Shown: positions 1 through 11,805 of the stretch, one piece after another | How the letters are laid out: the number at the start of each line of letters is the position of its first letter | Numbering within the stretch: the stretch's first letter is position 1 | Assembly: GCA_963691705.1 (NCBI GenBank) | Contig: OY829544.1 | Span: 42,615,917 to 42,679,916, forward strand | Length of the DNA: 64,000 bases | Source of the DNA: Viola odorata | Taxonomy: Eukaryota; Streptophyta; Magnoliopsida; Malpighiales; Violaceae | Direction: 5' to 3' | Made by a program: the position numbers and the translations under genes | Notes under the pieces: model-generated | Databases searched by the model: none | Told to the model about the DNA's origin: nothing | The model's input: only the letters and a program-made list of their open reading frames with translations

Positions 1-1886
1 GAGTTCTCCCTATCAAACTCGGCTTTAGAAAGAAAAGCATCACGTTCTGCCGCAGACGCCAATACCTGGGAAGCCAATAAAGCCAAAACTTCATCCGAGC
101 CATCACCCCCCAATGCCGCCAAACCGGTGTTACGGAAATCATACAGTCCAATTTAATGGGTTACAGAGCTAACCCCACCTATCGGACTAAGATCCGCCAC
201 AAAGTTGAAGGTGGTACCTCCTTCGCCATAACGATCCTGCAGAGGAATGCTCGAAGGAGCAAACGCCATAGGAGAAGGAGGGTGAACCTGGGTGGACGAA
301 CCCCCTGGAGCAAGATAAGCGCCATGAGGCTGATAGCCTGAAAAATCCTGCAAGACCTCTTGATACCCCGGATTAGAGGAATATGCGTGAGCGGGACCGC
401 CGAAAGAATTGGGCGAAACCCCGAAGGTATCTCCTGTGCCCAAGTTCTCTAAAAATTCTGACTGATTCCCTCCATAGGGAACAGCTGTAGAGTCAAACCC
501 GTCCGCAGGCCTGTTCCCCATCCCGGTGGTAGAGGAAGATGGATTTCTACCCTCATCTTCCGGCCGCTGTCTCTTCTTGGAACCAGTCAGCACGTATCCT
601 ATATTCATATCGCCTGAAGGAGGAACGGAGGTAGCGACAACGGTAGTGTCCTGCCAAGAACGCAGTATGAGATATAGAAAAGAGAAATCAAACGATGACA
701 GATGTCGAAATATAGCATATCATGTCTAAAAGGCACCCTTACTGTATCAGTGTGGGGAAGAGGTACTTCTGAAGAGCCTGCCGCGTCTAGAGAAGGTGTA
801 AGAGCGGCAACGCTTCTCGTTTTTCTCTTCTTTTTTCCTTTGGCAATGGCCTTAGGAACCTTAGAAGAAGAAGAAGGCTGGGCAGGAGGAGCAGCGATGG
901 TCACAAGGGGAACGCCTGAAGGGATGTCAGAATCCCTCACACCGACCGAAGAAGAGGAAACTTGAACAAGAGTAGCGGAAGTAGCCGGAAGATCGGCAGG
1001 ATTGTCAGTCGCTTCCGTGGAAGTAGCTCTCTCCTTTTCTTCTCGCTCTTGAGCCCTTTTCAAGCGCCTCCTTATGCTCTCAGGTTTATTGTTGGGATCT
1101 GTCGCTGCGAAAGCACAAAATAGCGTCAGTATTAGTATCAGCGATAACAAAGAAAGGAGTGACGCGACACTCACGTTTAACACAAGATCGAATGTCCATT
1201 CTACAAGCCACATGAAGGATGTGAACGCTGATCTCCAGTTTGAGCAATGTGTTTAACCAGTCTTGCTCACGTTTTGGAAGGGTCCCTGGTCGGCTCCAGA
1301 CGTTGTCATCCACGTTTTGATTAAAACCAGATCGGCACCAGGAACCAAGATCTCCAGGAAGATCTATCACAAAAAACTCTTTTTTCCAGCCATCAACGGA
1401 AGACTCGATATGGAGGAGTTTCCAAGTAAAAGACTTCAGAGAGTCATCGTCAAAATGGGGCGATATCGTTATCACCCCCCGGCATTTCATCAGCTTAAAA
1501 AGAGATTTAAGCAGTAGAAGGGAAGGGGAAGTAATCCCTTTGTATTTGCAAAGTTCCAGAAAAGCATAAACACAACAATATGCATTTGGGGATAGTTGGG
1601 CCGGAGTTAGATCGCCGGCAACAAGCAATTCTTTGACAAAAGAGTCAATGGGAAGCCGAAAGCCATAACGGAACATTTGCGCATACATGACCCTACGATT
1701 GCCCGTCAAAATGTTGTTCAGACGTAGTGACTCAGGGGCAACAGTGGTTTTATAATCATCAGGAATATCAGCATTATGGGCAGCCAAATGCTCGCGGAGA
1801 GCGGCCTCAGATGTGATAACACTAGACGTAATATCCATCCTTTTCTCATCGGCAGATTTCGACTCAGTACGGCGAGTCTTAGCCAT
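1..1886 (-). pseudogene. Antisense gene 1 of Tat-like element A (Transposase_28-like), broken, runs off left edge
   Basis: This is a retrotransposon accessory gene, not a host gene. I choose the ATG at 1886 because it begins the conserved part; an upstream in-frame ATG at 1937 is also possible. Exon 1 (1886-1175) encodes a region like the Transposase_28 'gypsy type transposon' family, with the hallmark YGFRLPI followed by a proline/asparagine stretch and a YAFLELCKYK helix. A donor GTGAGT at 1174-1169 and an acceptor before 1104 suggest an intron; exon 2 is 1104-743 (lysine/serine-rich, basic); exon 3 starts near 650 and is rich in glycine, serine and proline. An in-frame TAA at 153-155 interrupts exon 3, but the same frame stays open and helical to the window edge. 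The function of these antisense proteins is unknown to me. Exon limits are inferred from splice consensus only. Confidence 0.6.
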
Positions 1887-2052
1887 GGAAGAATTTAAAG
1901 AATTAAAAGATGAAGAAGACGATAGAGGAGAAAGCAAATACCTTCAGAGAAAAGCACTTCAAAGAGCCTTGAATAGTGGGGAGAAAATAGGTCGGCTAAA
2001 AGAAAATATGAGAAAGCGGGATGATAAAAGAAAAGTGAAAAGAATAGATATT

Positions 2053-2066
2053 GGGTTTTATAACCC
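2053..2066 (-). promoter_or_regulatory. TATA-like box of antisense gene 1
   Basis: On the minus strand the sequence reads GGGTTATAAAACCC, a TATA motif inside a short palindrome, about 170 bp upstream of the ATG at 1886. Assignment is by sequence and position only. Confidence 0.4.
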
Positions 2067-2503
2067 TAATGATCAAACGAAACGACGAATGCCACAGTCG
2101 TTGCGTGGAAGCGGCATAAGGAACAGACTCAGGTAATGAGTGCAATCCTAGAAAAGCGCTACAACGCCTCGATTTAGGCAAAGTTCTCAAGCACGCTAGC
2201 CCGTGGCGCTGGAAGAAATAGACACGTGTGCCTGCACAATCACGACTTTTCTAAGGAAAGGATAGCAAGCATTAAATGCTCTGAAAAGAAGGTACTATCT
2301 CTTGGGGAAAACAAGAGCGGTATCGTAAGAAAGGAGATAACGTAAGATGGCATTGATTAAAAGAATAGCGTTGGGTTAGCGCGAAAAGACGAAATGAAAA
2401 TCAAATAGCAATGAAATACAAGTATTGTCGCACAACGAGGCGTTATTACAAGACAAAGAAACAAATAAGTGAAAAATCACCTAAATAAAGCAACCTCGAT
2501 TAA

Positions 2504-4744
2504 TCATGGGCCCTCGCGAGTATCGCGATCACCATTCCTCCGCTCTTCTCCAGAATAAGGAAGATCTCTCTCACCTTCGCCCAAATCCTTTAGTCTCTTG
2601 GAAGCGTAATCGGCCAGCACTGACGAGTCAACAGTTCCCTGGTGATAGAGACTCATAAACTCAGCAATACAAACATCCATGGTCTTGTTCTTCCACCAGG
2701 CTATCTTTGAAGACACTTTGGCCAAATCCGCATCACGAGATCCTATCTCTTCGCGAAGGAAGATATTCTTTCTGTCAGCTACCACCAATTCCGCCTCCAG
2801 AAGGTCTATCTTAGCCTTCCCTTTTGATCTTTCTCGAGCAAGCTCAGCGCGACAGTCGTCCAACTCCGCCCGGGTCCGCTCTTGAAGCTGCGACAGCTCC
2901 GCTACCTTCCCTAAAGCAGCATCTAGTTCTCCCTTTAAATCAAGAGAAGGTTGAACCTTGTCACGGCGATCCTCGAAAAAGTAGTTTAACTCGCGGAAGC
3001 AGGCCAGCATGTCAGTCAGAAGACGTGAATGGCGAACGTCGGGAGGACGCCGCAAGAACTCTTCTTTGTCCTTCGAAGAAGTAAACATTTGTCCCACTAT
3101 CGGGCCCATTGGTTCCTCTCGCGATGACGGGTCTGATACCCCTAAAGCACGGAGACCGTCGGTACCAAGGGAAGACAAGTCCAGCTGATAAGCAATGGGA
3201 CCCTGAAGACCTTGAGGGGAAAGGTTGGCGATATAAGGAGGAGAGCAATTTTTTGCAGAATCACCAATGCCCGAAATCGAAGAAAGAAACAAGGGCTGAG
3301 GCTTCTGTGGGGAAGGAGAGATGGGATTCGGAGTTGGTAAGCTCACATCTGGAATAAAAGAGCGAATAGGGGAGCCAGGACCGCCAAACACCAAGGGAGA
3401 GCCCACCGCTGCCGAAGCCTCGTTAACCTTGGGAGGAATGGCAGAGGGCACCATGGTAACTTCCGTCACTGGCAAGGGACCCGTAACGTGCGAGGCGTCA
3501 ACCTCCCCAGAAGGAACCCCATTGATTTCCTCCACGGAAGGAACTAGTGGGTCAGATTTCTCTTTGCGAACTCTCTTTACGAGACGCTCCGTTTCAGTAG
3601 CGATCTCTTCGCTATCATCCTCGGTTGACTCTGCTGCAGGATCACCTTTTCTGGACCTAAGTTTCATTCGTTGGGCAAGGGTGGCATGACGCAACTCGGA
3701 ACCAGTATCCATGGTTCCGCTATCACTGTCAACCTCTTCAATCACGGGATTACTTGGGGCCGCACCCTTACGGCGAGCTGGTAGCCAATTCTCAAGGAAA
3801 CGAGAAGGTCGGGCAGATGTGTTGCGTGTCTCGACGGTTTTGTTTCTCCTTCCTCGGGCGGAATAGGCGGACGACTAGAGCCTTCGGGTGGAGGAGAAGG
3901 AGGTAATGTCTGAAGCGGCACCACGTTTAGAGGAGTGTCACTTTCCTCGAAGGATCGACCCTCAGCGTTACCTGCCAATAAAATATTTTAATATGACAAG
4001 TAAGTCGAAGCGATAAGGCGATAAAAGAAAAGACTCACCTACGACACACTCTGGCAAAGGCCTGAACCGAGCAAATTCCCGAATACGGAAAGGCCCTTCT
4101 ATTTCTAATAAGGCGTTAACACTGGATACATCCATACTAGACAACACATCTGGTTCTCGCCAAGCGGCACTAGTAATCTTTCGGTTGAAACCACCGCGCC
4201 AAAACCGAGAGGGCAAGCGAAGGGTGAAGAAGCTATTTTTCCAGTTGTCCACGTTCTCTTCGAAACCTTGAAAATTCCGCCAGAAAAACCGAACAAGAGC
4301 ACCATTCCATCTTGGGGTAATATCCACTAAGCAGTTATGGCACCTCAAGGCGAAAAATGTGCGGAATAGATCGAGCGATGGAGCGAAAATATGCTTCATC
4401 TCACACGAGCGAAGAAAGGCGTAAAGCCCACACCAGGAAGGCGGAGTTATTTGAACAGGATTGAAATCGTAGTGGTTTAGCAGTTTCAACAGAGAAGTAT
4501 GAAGCGGAAGACGAAACCCGTAGGTAAACATCTTGAAATAAACCAACCGGAACGTCCCCCACATGGCATCAGTAAGCCGAGTATCCTTCAATGGGACAAA
4601 GGGGCGATATCCCGTGGGAAAAGTGATACCGTTCTCCTCTAACTCAGCCCTCAAAACCTCATTACAATCAAAAACACTACGAGCTCTCCTGACTTCGGGA
4701 TCTAGAGGACTTTCGATAATTGCAGAAGGCCTAGCGCAAGACAT
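2504..4744 (-). pseudogene. Antisense gene 2 of Tat-like element A (Transposase_28-like plus coiled coil)
   Basis: I place the start at the ATG at 4744; the reading frame is open further upstream, but that part crosses a likely splice or leader region. Exon 1 (4744-4039) carries the Transposase_28-like region (YGFRLPLH, then WCGLYAFLRSCEM, then GFEENVDNWKNSFF), clearly related to antisense gene 1 and to the copy at 12403-13041. A donor GTGAGT at 4038-4033 and an acceptor before 3971 define a likely 67-bp intron. The downstream part (3971-2504) starts proline-rich, then becomes acidic, then forms a long heptad-like coiled coil (about 2560-2960) before the stop at 2504. The proline-rich and coiled-coil parts lie in different frames, so one frameshift near 3750-3850 or a missed intron is present. 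Role unknown; presumably element-encoded. Confidence 0.6.
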
Positions 4745-4932
4745 AATGGAAGGGAAAGTAAAGCTATGGCAATAGAGAAACAAAATACCTGGAACAGAGA
4801 ACCAGTGAATCGGCCCTCGGCACCGGCGAAGCAATTGCAGTAAAATCCCTCGAGAAGAAAGAAGCACAGAAGAAAGGAAATACGAAGAATTTCAAAATAC
4901 TAGCAAAAAATACTAAAAGAGAAGAGTAAACT

Positions 4933-4942
4933 CCTTATAAGG
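4933..4942 (-). promoter_or_regulatory. TATA-like box of antisense gene 2
   Basis: The minus strand reads CCTTATAAGG, about 190 bp upstream of the ATG at 4744. Position and motif only. Confidence 0.35.
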
Positions 4943-5206
4943 GTTAAACCTAAAAAAGGAACAGCCTGTGAAAACAAAACACGTGCAGAAGGGAAAGGAC
5001 GCGTGGACAGTCATCAATGTCTTTTGGGAGAAGACAGTTACTGACTAAAAACCGAAAGGCGGTTGCGTCAAGCGAAATGCCTACTCCCGCGATAATCCTG
5101 GAAACATAAAGAAAGAAAAGCGGCAGAAGAGCGAAAAGAAATAAAAACGTCATTTTATTATTTGGGAAAGCCATACGGCATCTACAAAGAGGCATGGTAT
5201 GCCCAA

Positions 5207-5638
5207 CTATTCGCCATCAGACCAGGAGATGCCATAGCAGTAGACCACGTCATCATCGTCCTCACCTAAAAGTGATGGATCTTCGCCAGCAAAAGGGAAG
5301 GGTTCCTCAACCCTCTCTCCCACGCGAGTGGATGATCGATCCGATTCCTCCTTGACAGACGGCGACACCGCTTTAACAGCTGAACAGGCGGAAGGAGCCC
5401 TTGGCGGTGACTCGTCAGGAGGGAAAGATGTTTCTCTCCCCTTCGAAGAGAAAGAAGCAAGAGAATCGAAGAATGACTTAGATGCCTTCGCAGCATCTTT
5501 CCTCCGCCTCTTGCGGCCCCGTCGGCGAGCAGGTGGCCTCCAGGGAGGCGACGGAGGAGGATTATCCGAATCAGGAGAAGTCGGAGGAGTTGGTGGAGAA
5601 TCTCGGGCGAACGTATCTAAAAAATGAGAATCAGCCAT
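5207..5638 (-). CDS. Antisense gene 3 of Tat-like element A, basic/acidic low-complexity protein
   Basis: An intact frame of 143 residues from the ATG at 5638 (MADSHFLDTF). It has a proline/serine-rich start, a strongly basic cluster (RRRGRKRRRK, a possible nuclear localisation signal) near residue 40, and an acidic tail with four consecutive aspartates. I recognise no domain. It lies between two other minus-strand element genes and is oriented like them. A TATA-like box lies about 70 bp upstream. It may be an exon of a longer antisense transcript rather than a separate gene, and coding status is uncertain because of the biased composition. Confidence 0.4.
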   Translation of the reverse strand: MADSHFLDTFARDSPPTPPTSPDSDNPPPSPPWRPPARRRGRKRRRKDAAKASKSFFDSLASFSSKGRETSFPPDESPPRAPSACSAVKAVSPSVKEESDRSSTRVGERVEEPFPFAGEDPSLLGEDDDDVVYCYGISWSDGE

Positions 5639-5705
5639 GAGATTATAGAATATTAATAAAGGAAAAAACAGCAAGGGGACGAAGAATAACGAAGGAGAGA
5701 AGATC

Positions 5706-5715
5706 CCTTAAATAG
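5706..5715 (-). promoter_or_regulatory. TATA-like box of antisense gene 3
   Basis: The minus strand reads CTATTTAAGG about 70 bp upstream of the ATG at 5638. Motif and spacing only. Confidence 0.3.
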
Positions 5716-6104
5716 CCAGAAAATTGGGAAGAAAGGATCTTCGATCTTCTAACCCGACTTTTGAAAGAAGACACGTGTACAGCCTGAAGTGCAGATATGG
5801 ATTTACAGTCACGCCTGTTGAGATTTTCCCCTGATCGAGGAAAACCGCAAAATCGCCCAATCAGTTGCCAGGACAACTGCGGCATAGATTTAATGTTGAA
5901 CAACCAATCAGAAAACCGCCCAGTGGCTGAACCGTTTTTAGTTGGGCTAAGAATATCTCCAAGAAAGACGAAGGGCGCATTAAAGAAGAAGAACAGTTGC
6001 AAAATGGCGTACTAAAACCAGTTTATTTATTATGGCCTAGGGGCCGGAAAGTACATTTACATGCCAGGAAGAAAAGAGAAAAGGCCCAAAGGGAGCCATC
6101 GCTA

Positions 6105-6482
6105 TCAGGCGTCGGAGCCCGCATCCTCAGGTACTTCGGGAAGGTCTCTCAGAGAATCCATGACCAGAATCAGATCATGGGAGGTGGCTCTCATCCCCTT
6201 CAGACAGCACCTCAACATATCCTTGCGCTGCTGCAGCATGGCGATCACCACTTGAATCCGAGCGATGGAGGCAGCCAGCTTTGACACGCTTTCCAGAGGG
6301 CTAAAATCCTCCAGAGATGTAGCTCCCAGCCTGGAATGAAGAGGGGTCAACATTCCTTGCAGCTCCAGGATGTCCTCAGAGGTCTTGACCAACATGTTCT
6401 CCAGGAACCCGACATCCCCATCATTGAGGTTCTTGAGAGAATGGCCCTTGGAAAGGAGAAAATTCTTAGTCAAATGATCCAT
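6105..6482 (-). CDS. Antisense gene 4 of Tat-like element A (TKNFLLSK-type small helical protein)
   Basis: An intact frame of 125 residues beginning MDHLTKNFLLSKGHSLKNL. It is predicted mostly helical and contains TSEDILELQGMLTP and EDFSPLE. I do not recognise the family, but a second copy occurs at 13403-13789 in the same position of element C, with the same motifs in the same order. Keeping sequence and place in two diverged elements suggests it is a real element gene. It is the antisense gene nearest to the 3' LTR. A TATA-like box (CCTATAAATT at 6540-6531) lies about 50 bp upstream. Confidence 0.6.
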   Translation of the reverse strand: MDHLTKNFLLSKGHSLKNLNDGDVGFLENMLVKTSEDILELQGMLTPLHSRLGATSLEDFSPLESVSKLAASIARIQVVIAMLQQRKDMLRCCLKGMRATSHDLILVMDSLRDLPEVPEDAGSDA

Positions 6483-6530
6483 GATGTAAATTGCCAGAGA
6501 TGAGGAAAACGTAGGTAGAGAAAGTTCTCC

Positions 6531-6540
6531 AATTTATAGG
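6531..6540 (-). promoter_or_regulatory. TATA-like box of antisense gene 4
   Basis: The minus strand reads CCTATAAATT about 50 bp upstream of the ATG at 6482. Element C has a matching CTATAAATAGG at the same relative place, upstream of its copy of this gene (near 13866-13876). Confidence 0.45.
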
Positions 6541-7462
6541 CCCCAAGAGAGAGGCCTTGGAAAGAACAAAGAGGTCCTCAAAAGGCGAGCCGTCCCGTCA
6601 CCCCTAAGGACTGATAAGCCTAAAGCGGAATCAAAGGTTGATGCTCGTATGCCATCCGCGACATGAAGGTTGGAAAGGATGCAAGATAAAATGTGGAAAA
6701 ACGTCAAAAGGCACGATATCACGGGTAGCCCTTACGTAAAAGCCATATGGTTACCGGTATCCACAGTGTAAGGCCGCGTTGATGTTGCAGGTGGCCCTAG
6801 ATGCGTAAAACCTCGTCGACATCGCAGGCATCTGGTGGTATAAAGCCGCGCTAATCATAGGCAGCTGATGGCGTAAAACCGCGATGATATCGTTGCTTCC
6901 TTAAGCGAAAGAGGAGAACGGGGCCCGCGTGACCTCAAAACCCCTGTAAGTACAAAAGTTTACTAACTTCTCTATAAACACCTATCTCCTCCGTGTGTTT
7001 TCAGTACCCTTGAAAGGATGATGGACCCGGAACGAATGCAAAGCCACGACATGACATGGTTGTAGTCCTTGGCGGTATCATAAGTGACCCATCAACAGCC
7101 CTTTCTATGGCATGAATAAAGTTGAGACTCCGTAAGCCCTGTCAAGAGGCCAAACGGACTAACATCGCTGGGCGAAAGCAATGCCCTCATGATCACGAGC
7201 GTAATAGCAGCGTCTCTCGCGGACCTCTTAACACCTCAGAAAAGCAGGTCTCTGGATAAGAATGGAGGATGGAATCCGCTTGTTCACTGGAAAGTTTCGG
7301 AACTAAGTTCCAGCCCATCACTTAACACGGTTAACGTCGAGCAGTCAGAGAAACTCGGAGATCCTGCAGACATACCGCCCCACGAAGGAACAAGTTTTCA
7401 TCTAAGATTTCAGACATGGACAGCCCTTGGTAAACACTCGGGCTCATTTTTAGTTGGGCTTA
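6541..7462. other. Non-coding 3' internal region of Tat-like element A
   Basis: I see no supportable gene here; the longest frame (7189-7581) runs into the LTR and has no recognisable content. The last bases before the LTR (about 7447-7462, TTTTAGTTGGGCTTA) match the same place in elements C and D and probably hold the polypurine tract that primes plus-strand synthesis. The stretch around 7421-7440 (CCCTTGGTAAACACTCG) is also shared with element C at 13978-13994. Confidence 0.5.
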
Positions 7463-7981
7463 TGATAACAATCAAGACAGCCCTAACGGTGCTACCACAC
7501 TTGCGGCTCCCACCAGGACGATTTCCCATAAGACTCGTAAGATATCTTCATATCCCCCAAGAATCAGCGAAGGATTCCTAGGATGGTCGACATCAGGGGG
7601 GGGGACTCACGCGACTCTACACGCACGGCACCATCCCATCCTAGGGACCCACGAGCTTAGCGCTCCCGGCAGCCCGTATGATATCACTCATGACGTCATC
7701 TGTCGGTATCGCTTGTGACGTCACCATCAGACATCGCCTGGATTGTTATCGCCAGGTATCGCCGAATAGGCCTATAAATACCCCTATTTTTCCAATCTGA
7801 AGGTAAGATCAAGATCACTCAGACGAACCTCTGTTATTTTTGAAACCCGAACTGACTTAAGCATCAGAGTGTCTACGCCGGAGCCCCCCTCCGGCGCTTT
7901 GTAGGTACATCCGACCCCGACCGCCACCGTTCCGATCAGGCACGACTCCGAATCTTACAAGATCGACATTGAATCTTATCA
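7463..7981 (+). repeat. 3' LTR of Tat-like Ty3/Gypsy element A
   Basis: A 519-bp LTR that begins TGATAAC and ends TTATCA, so its ends form a short inverted repeat. It has a TATA box (TATAAATA at 7773-7780, followed by CCCC), two TGACGTCA palindromes 25 bp apart (7691, 7716) in U3, and a conserved GC-rich block CTCCGGCGCTTTG in R/U5. It aligns with LTR C (14017-14543) and, reversed, with LTR B (11806-12402). The LTR ends exactly where element B pol sequence resumes (7982), so element A inserted into element B. The 5' LTR of A is outside the window. Confidence 0.8.
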
Positions 7982-10900
7982 GTGCGTGTGGCTATCGTCG
8001 CGAACGAGGACGGCGCTGACCACTTCGTCAGCAGCGCCGAGGTATAGATACAAAGTATCGCCTAGTTCTGGTCTGGTCAGTAGCAGATCGGACGATAGGT
8101 AATCTTTTAGGCTAACAAACGCCTCTTCACATTCCGGGGTCTACCCAAAGGATGCTTTCTGGCGTATGACTTTGAAAAAAGGAAGACACTTCTCGCCTTG
8201 TTTGGAAATAAAGCACCCTAGGGCGATAACGCGCCCTGTTAGCCTTTGCACTTCCTTGACAGTTCTCGGAGATATCATGTCTTGTATTGCTTTAATCTTT
8301 GATGGATTAGACTGGATTCTTTTTTTACTGACCACGTAGCCCAGGAATTTTCCAGTCTGAAATGCGAACATGCATTTCCGGGGGTTCAGCTTCATGTGGT
8401 GCCATTTCATCACGTCGAAGACTTCCTTTAGATCCCGCAAGTGATCCTGAAAGCCAGCGCTTTTTACCAGTATATCATCAACGTAGGCTTCCACATTCCT
8501 CCCTATTTGTTCTTCAAATATCTTGTTTGCCATACGTTGAAATGTCGCCCCCGCGTTTTTTAGCCCAAATGGCATCGCCGTATAACAATAAGTGGTCGTA
8601 GAAGTGATGAAGGCAGTCTTTTCTTCATCTTCAATGGCCATGGGAATTTGGTGATACCCGGAGTTGGCATCAAGTGAACTCAAATATGCGTACCCGGCAG
8701 TTTGATCGACTAATTGGTCAATGCGGGGAAGCGGGTAGTAATCCTTGGGGCAGGCATCGTTCAGATTGGTGAAGTCGATACACATACGCCAGTCTCCATT
8801 GGACTTAGGGACGAGAACTGGGTTGGTTAACCAGGTGGGGTACTGAACTTCGCGGATGAAACCAGCATCCAGGAGCTTTGCTACTTCTTTATCAACAGCT
8901 AAGGCTTTTTCCATAGAGAACGCACGCCGCTTTTGCTGGATCGGCTTAGCGCCAGGGTCAACGTTGAGTCGATGCTCGGCTATTTCTCGCGACATACCCG
9001 GCATGTCTGCAGGTTTCCATGCAAATTCTCCTCGACATTTGTTTAATAACCGTGCCAATTGAAGGTTTTCTTCAGAACTAAGCCTTTCGCTAACCAGGAA
9101 GTCTGCTTTTTCTATGCCAATGACCGGGATAGGCACCATTTTGTCAAGGGGTTGAGCGCGCTTCTCATCGCTTTGTTCATAGGGATCCGCCGTTATACAT
9201 ACATACCTATCACAACTCTTTTGAGTCATGAGCATGTAGCATTCGGCCGCTAATTTTTGATCGCCCTTTATCGCTACCACTCTGTCCCAGGAAGGGTATT
9301 TCATCTTCAAATGCTTCTGTGATATTACCACTCCAAAGCGATTGAGAAAAGGTCGTCCGAGTATAACGTTATAGGGCAAGTTTAGGTCCACGACAAGGAA
9401 TAACAGGTCCTCTGACCGCTTGGAGGTGTCTTCTCTGAAGTATACGGGCAAAGTAGTTATCCCTGTGACAGGGATTGGGACCCCGTCCACCCCAATTATG
9501 GGTTTCTTGTAGGGTATTAATTCGTTGTCGGGCCATTTCATGAGATTGTATGCTTCCAACGAGAAGAGGTTTACTACACTTCCGTTATCTATGAGAGTTC
9601 TTCTGACTCCGTGACTGGCAATGATGGGCGTAACCACCAATGCATCATTATGTGGATAGACAACGCCTTTCTCGTCCTCTTCAGAGAAGGCTAACACCAT
9701 GCGATCTAGAACGCTTATCGTTTCACCTTTCTTTGCCACGCCCTCTCGCTTGCGTTTTTCTCCTAACGCCACCGCCGGTAGTTCTGGTTCATCCATGTAA
9801 GGAGTCCCTCCTGCTATAATGTTAATCATAGGGAAGCCCTCATCATCTACTGCGAACGTTCCCTCACCTCTTCCTCCGAGAGGGTTATCCTTTTGCGGGA
9901 TGCGAGGGGATACTTGTCGGTCATCTGCGACCCTTTTCGCGGGGTTATTTCTGGTGTCCTCCCTTACTTTGGTTGCAAATTCCCCCAAGTATCCTTCTTC
10001 CATCAAACGTTCGATCGCTGATTTTAAGTCCCTGCATGCTTCGGTAGAATGCCCCCTGGCTTTGTGGAACTTACAATAAGCGTTCTCTCTTCTCCTCAGG
10101 AATACTCCAGGCTTGACGGGAGCAGGGTACTGGATGGGAAGGTTTCGCTGTTCCACTATCGCCGAAATCTCTGCCCTTGGTAGATTAAGGGAAGGGAAAG
10201 CAGGATCGTATGCCCGACTTTTAGAGGAATCTCCTTGGCGCCGAGATGGGGAACTGCCAGGCTTTCCCTTTGAAGTGTTACCTTTCCGCCCACTGGTGGT
10301 TTTGGGAATATGATCCTTCCGCCGAGCATACTCGTCGGTAAGGCGGTCATCAAGAATGGGGTTCGCAGGAGCACTAGGAATCGGCGGTGCCTCGGGTGGC
10401 ATGCCATAAGTTCTATCTCTGTTTTCCTCTTCTTCTATTTTCGCTTAATTATGGGCTTTAAGTCTTAAAGCATCCAGAGTCGCTGGAGGGTCCACCGTTA
10501 GTGCGTCTCTCAATTTACTATAACGGCAGTTCCTCTTCAAGGCCTCTATGGAAAAATCGATGGTGACGCCCGGCGTTAGTGACATTTCCAGATCAAACCG
10601 ACTAAGAAATTCCTTCAGAGTTTCCTGAGGTCCGCGACGTAAGTTGAATAACGCGGCGGCCGATTTCTTGATTGGAATTGCTGTGCTGAAATGACTCCAG
10701 AACTTGGTTTCCAATTGTGTGAAATTGCTAATAGATCCGCCAGGAAGGCCCTAGAACTAGAGGCACGTGACTCCTGATAATGTCATAACAAATATCTGGC
10801 ATAACGCCGCATCACTGTGTGTCTGAAACTGCACGAAATCCTTCACTTTATTGATGTGTGAAATGGGATCCTTGGTGCCGTCGTAAGTCTCAGTGGGAAG

Positions 10901-11770
10901 CTTCACATGTCGACTGACCTTATGGCGTCTTATACGACGGCTAAATGGATGACCTGATGTGTCGTCAAGAATTTCACGCTCCCGGCGAGGGGGAGGCATT
11001 TCCACAGGATGCCTCTGATTCCGTGGATCTGGCGTGGGATGTCGCCTGGGAGACCGACTGCGGCTTCTGGGCGAGCGAGTCCGATATCTCCTACTGCTGG
11101 ATCTTTCACTGCGTTCAGGGGATAAATCCCTATTCGCTCCTTCCCTTCGACCGTCCCAACAGTTTCTGACCTCTTCAATGTGCCGATCTTCCAGAAGGAT
11201 GGGACCTAGGGGCGCTTGCGGCACATAAGGTTCCACTCGCCCTTGAGCGAGCTGCGCAAAATTAATCGGGGGATCCGCCATGGACAAAGTTGACCGGAGA
11301 TTTCCCTGTAATGACGGTGACAAGGGCCGCTCGGTGACAATAGACAGCGTGAACATGACACGGGGAGGTGCACTCGATCCGGAGATTCCAGGTGTCATTC
11401 TGGCAGCCATCTCAGTCAAATAGTCCAACCGAGTACGAAGGGCCGCTATTTCACTCGAAAAAGGGTGTTCTGGATTATTTAACACAAATTCCCCTGAAGC
11501 AGGAGTAGAGAACCTGGATCCCGCCATTTAGGACAACGACACGGTCGCATGCGAGGAAAGAACTTCCCCTGCAGACCCGGTCAAAGGGTTTAAGGATTCT
11601 GAAATGATTTGTTGCGTCGTCCCAGAAAGTTCAGCAGTAGCGAAAGGGAATAACTGTCTGCGAATCGAGAAGGGAACATTAGAAGATGGAGGTCGGGTCC
11701 GCTCCGACTCGGAAGTCATGAGTGCTCCGATCTCTGGGTAGAACAGGGCTTGGCTATTAAGGATGCTCAC
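7982..11770 (-). pseudogene. gag-protease-RT-RNase H polyprotein of Tat-like Ty3/Gypsy element B, truncated
   Basis: One minus-strand frame encodes the retrotransposon polyprotein. In order it holds: gag (from 11770 or, more likely, the ATG at 11527), with the retrotransposon gag region about 10850-10500; a gag C-terminal YCKFHKARGHSTEACRDL motif (about 10080-10030); an aspartic protease core LIDNGS (about 9600); and a reverse transcriptase with the YVDD catalytic motif (about 8490-8480) and MPFGLKNAGATF. The frame then enters RNase H (SAVLVRDD) and stops abruptly at 7982, where LTR A begins. In-frame stops occur just below 11527, at two codons near 10750, at 10445 and at 8141, so it is dead. 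RNase H, integrase and the 3' LTR should lie left of the window, beyond element A. Confidence 0.85.
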
Positions 11771-11782
11771 TTAATATACCAA

Positions 11783-11805
11783 GGCTCTCAACGAAAGCAC
11801 CAATT
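11783..11805 (-). other. Putative primer-binding site of element B
   Basis: Immediately inside the LTR the minus strand reads AATTGGTGCTTTCGTTGAG, the type of sequence found directly after the 5' LTR of plant Tat-like elements. The primer tRNA is not determined here. Confidence 0.5.
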
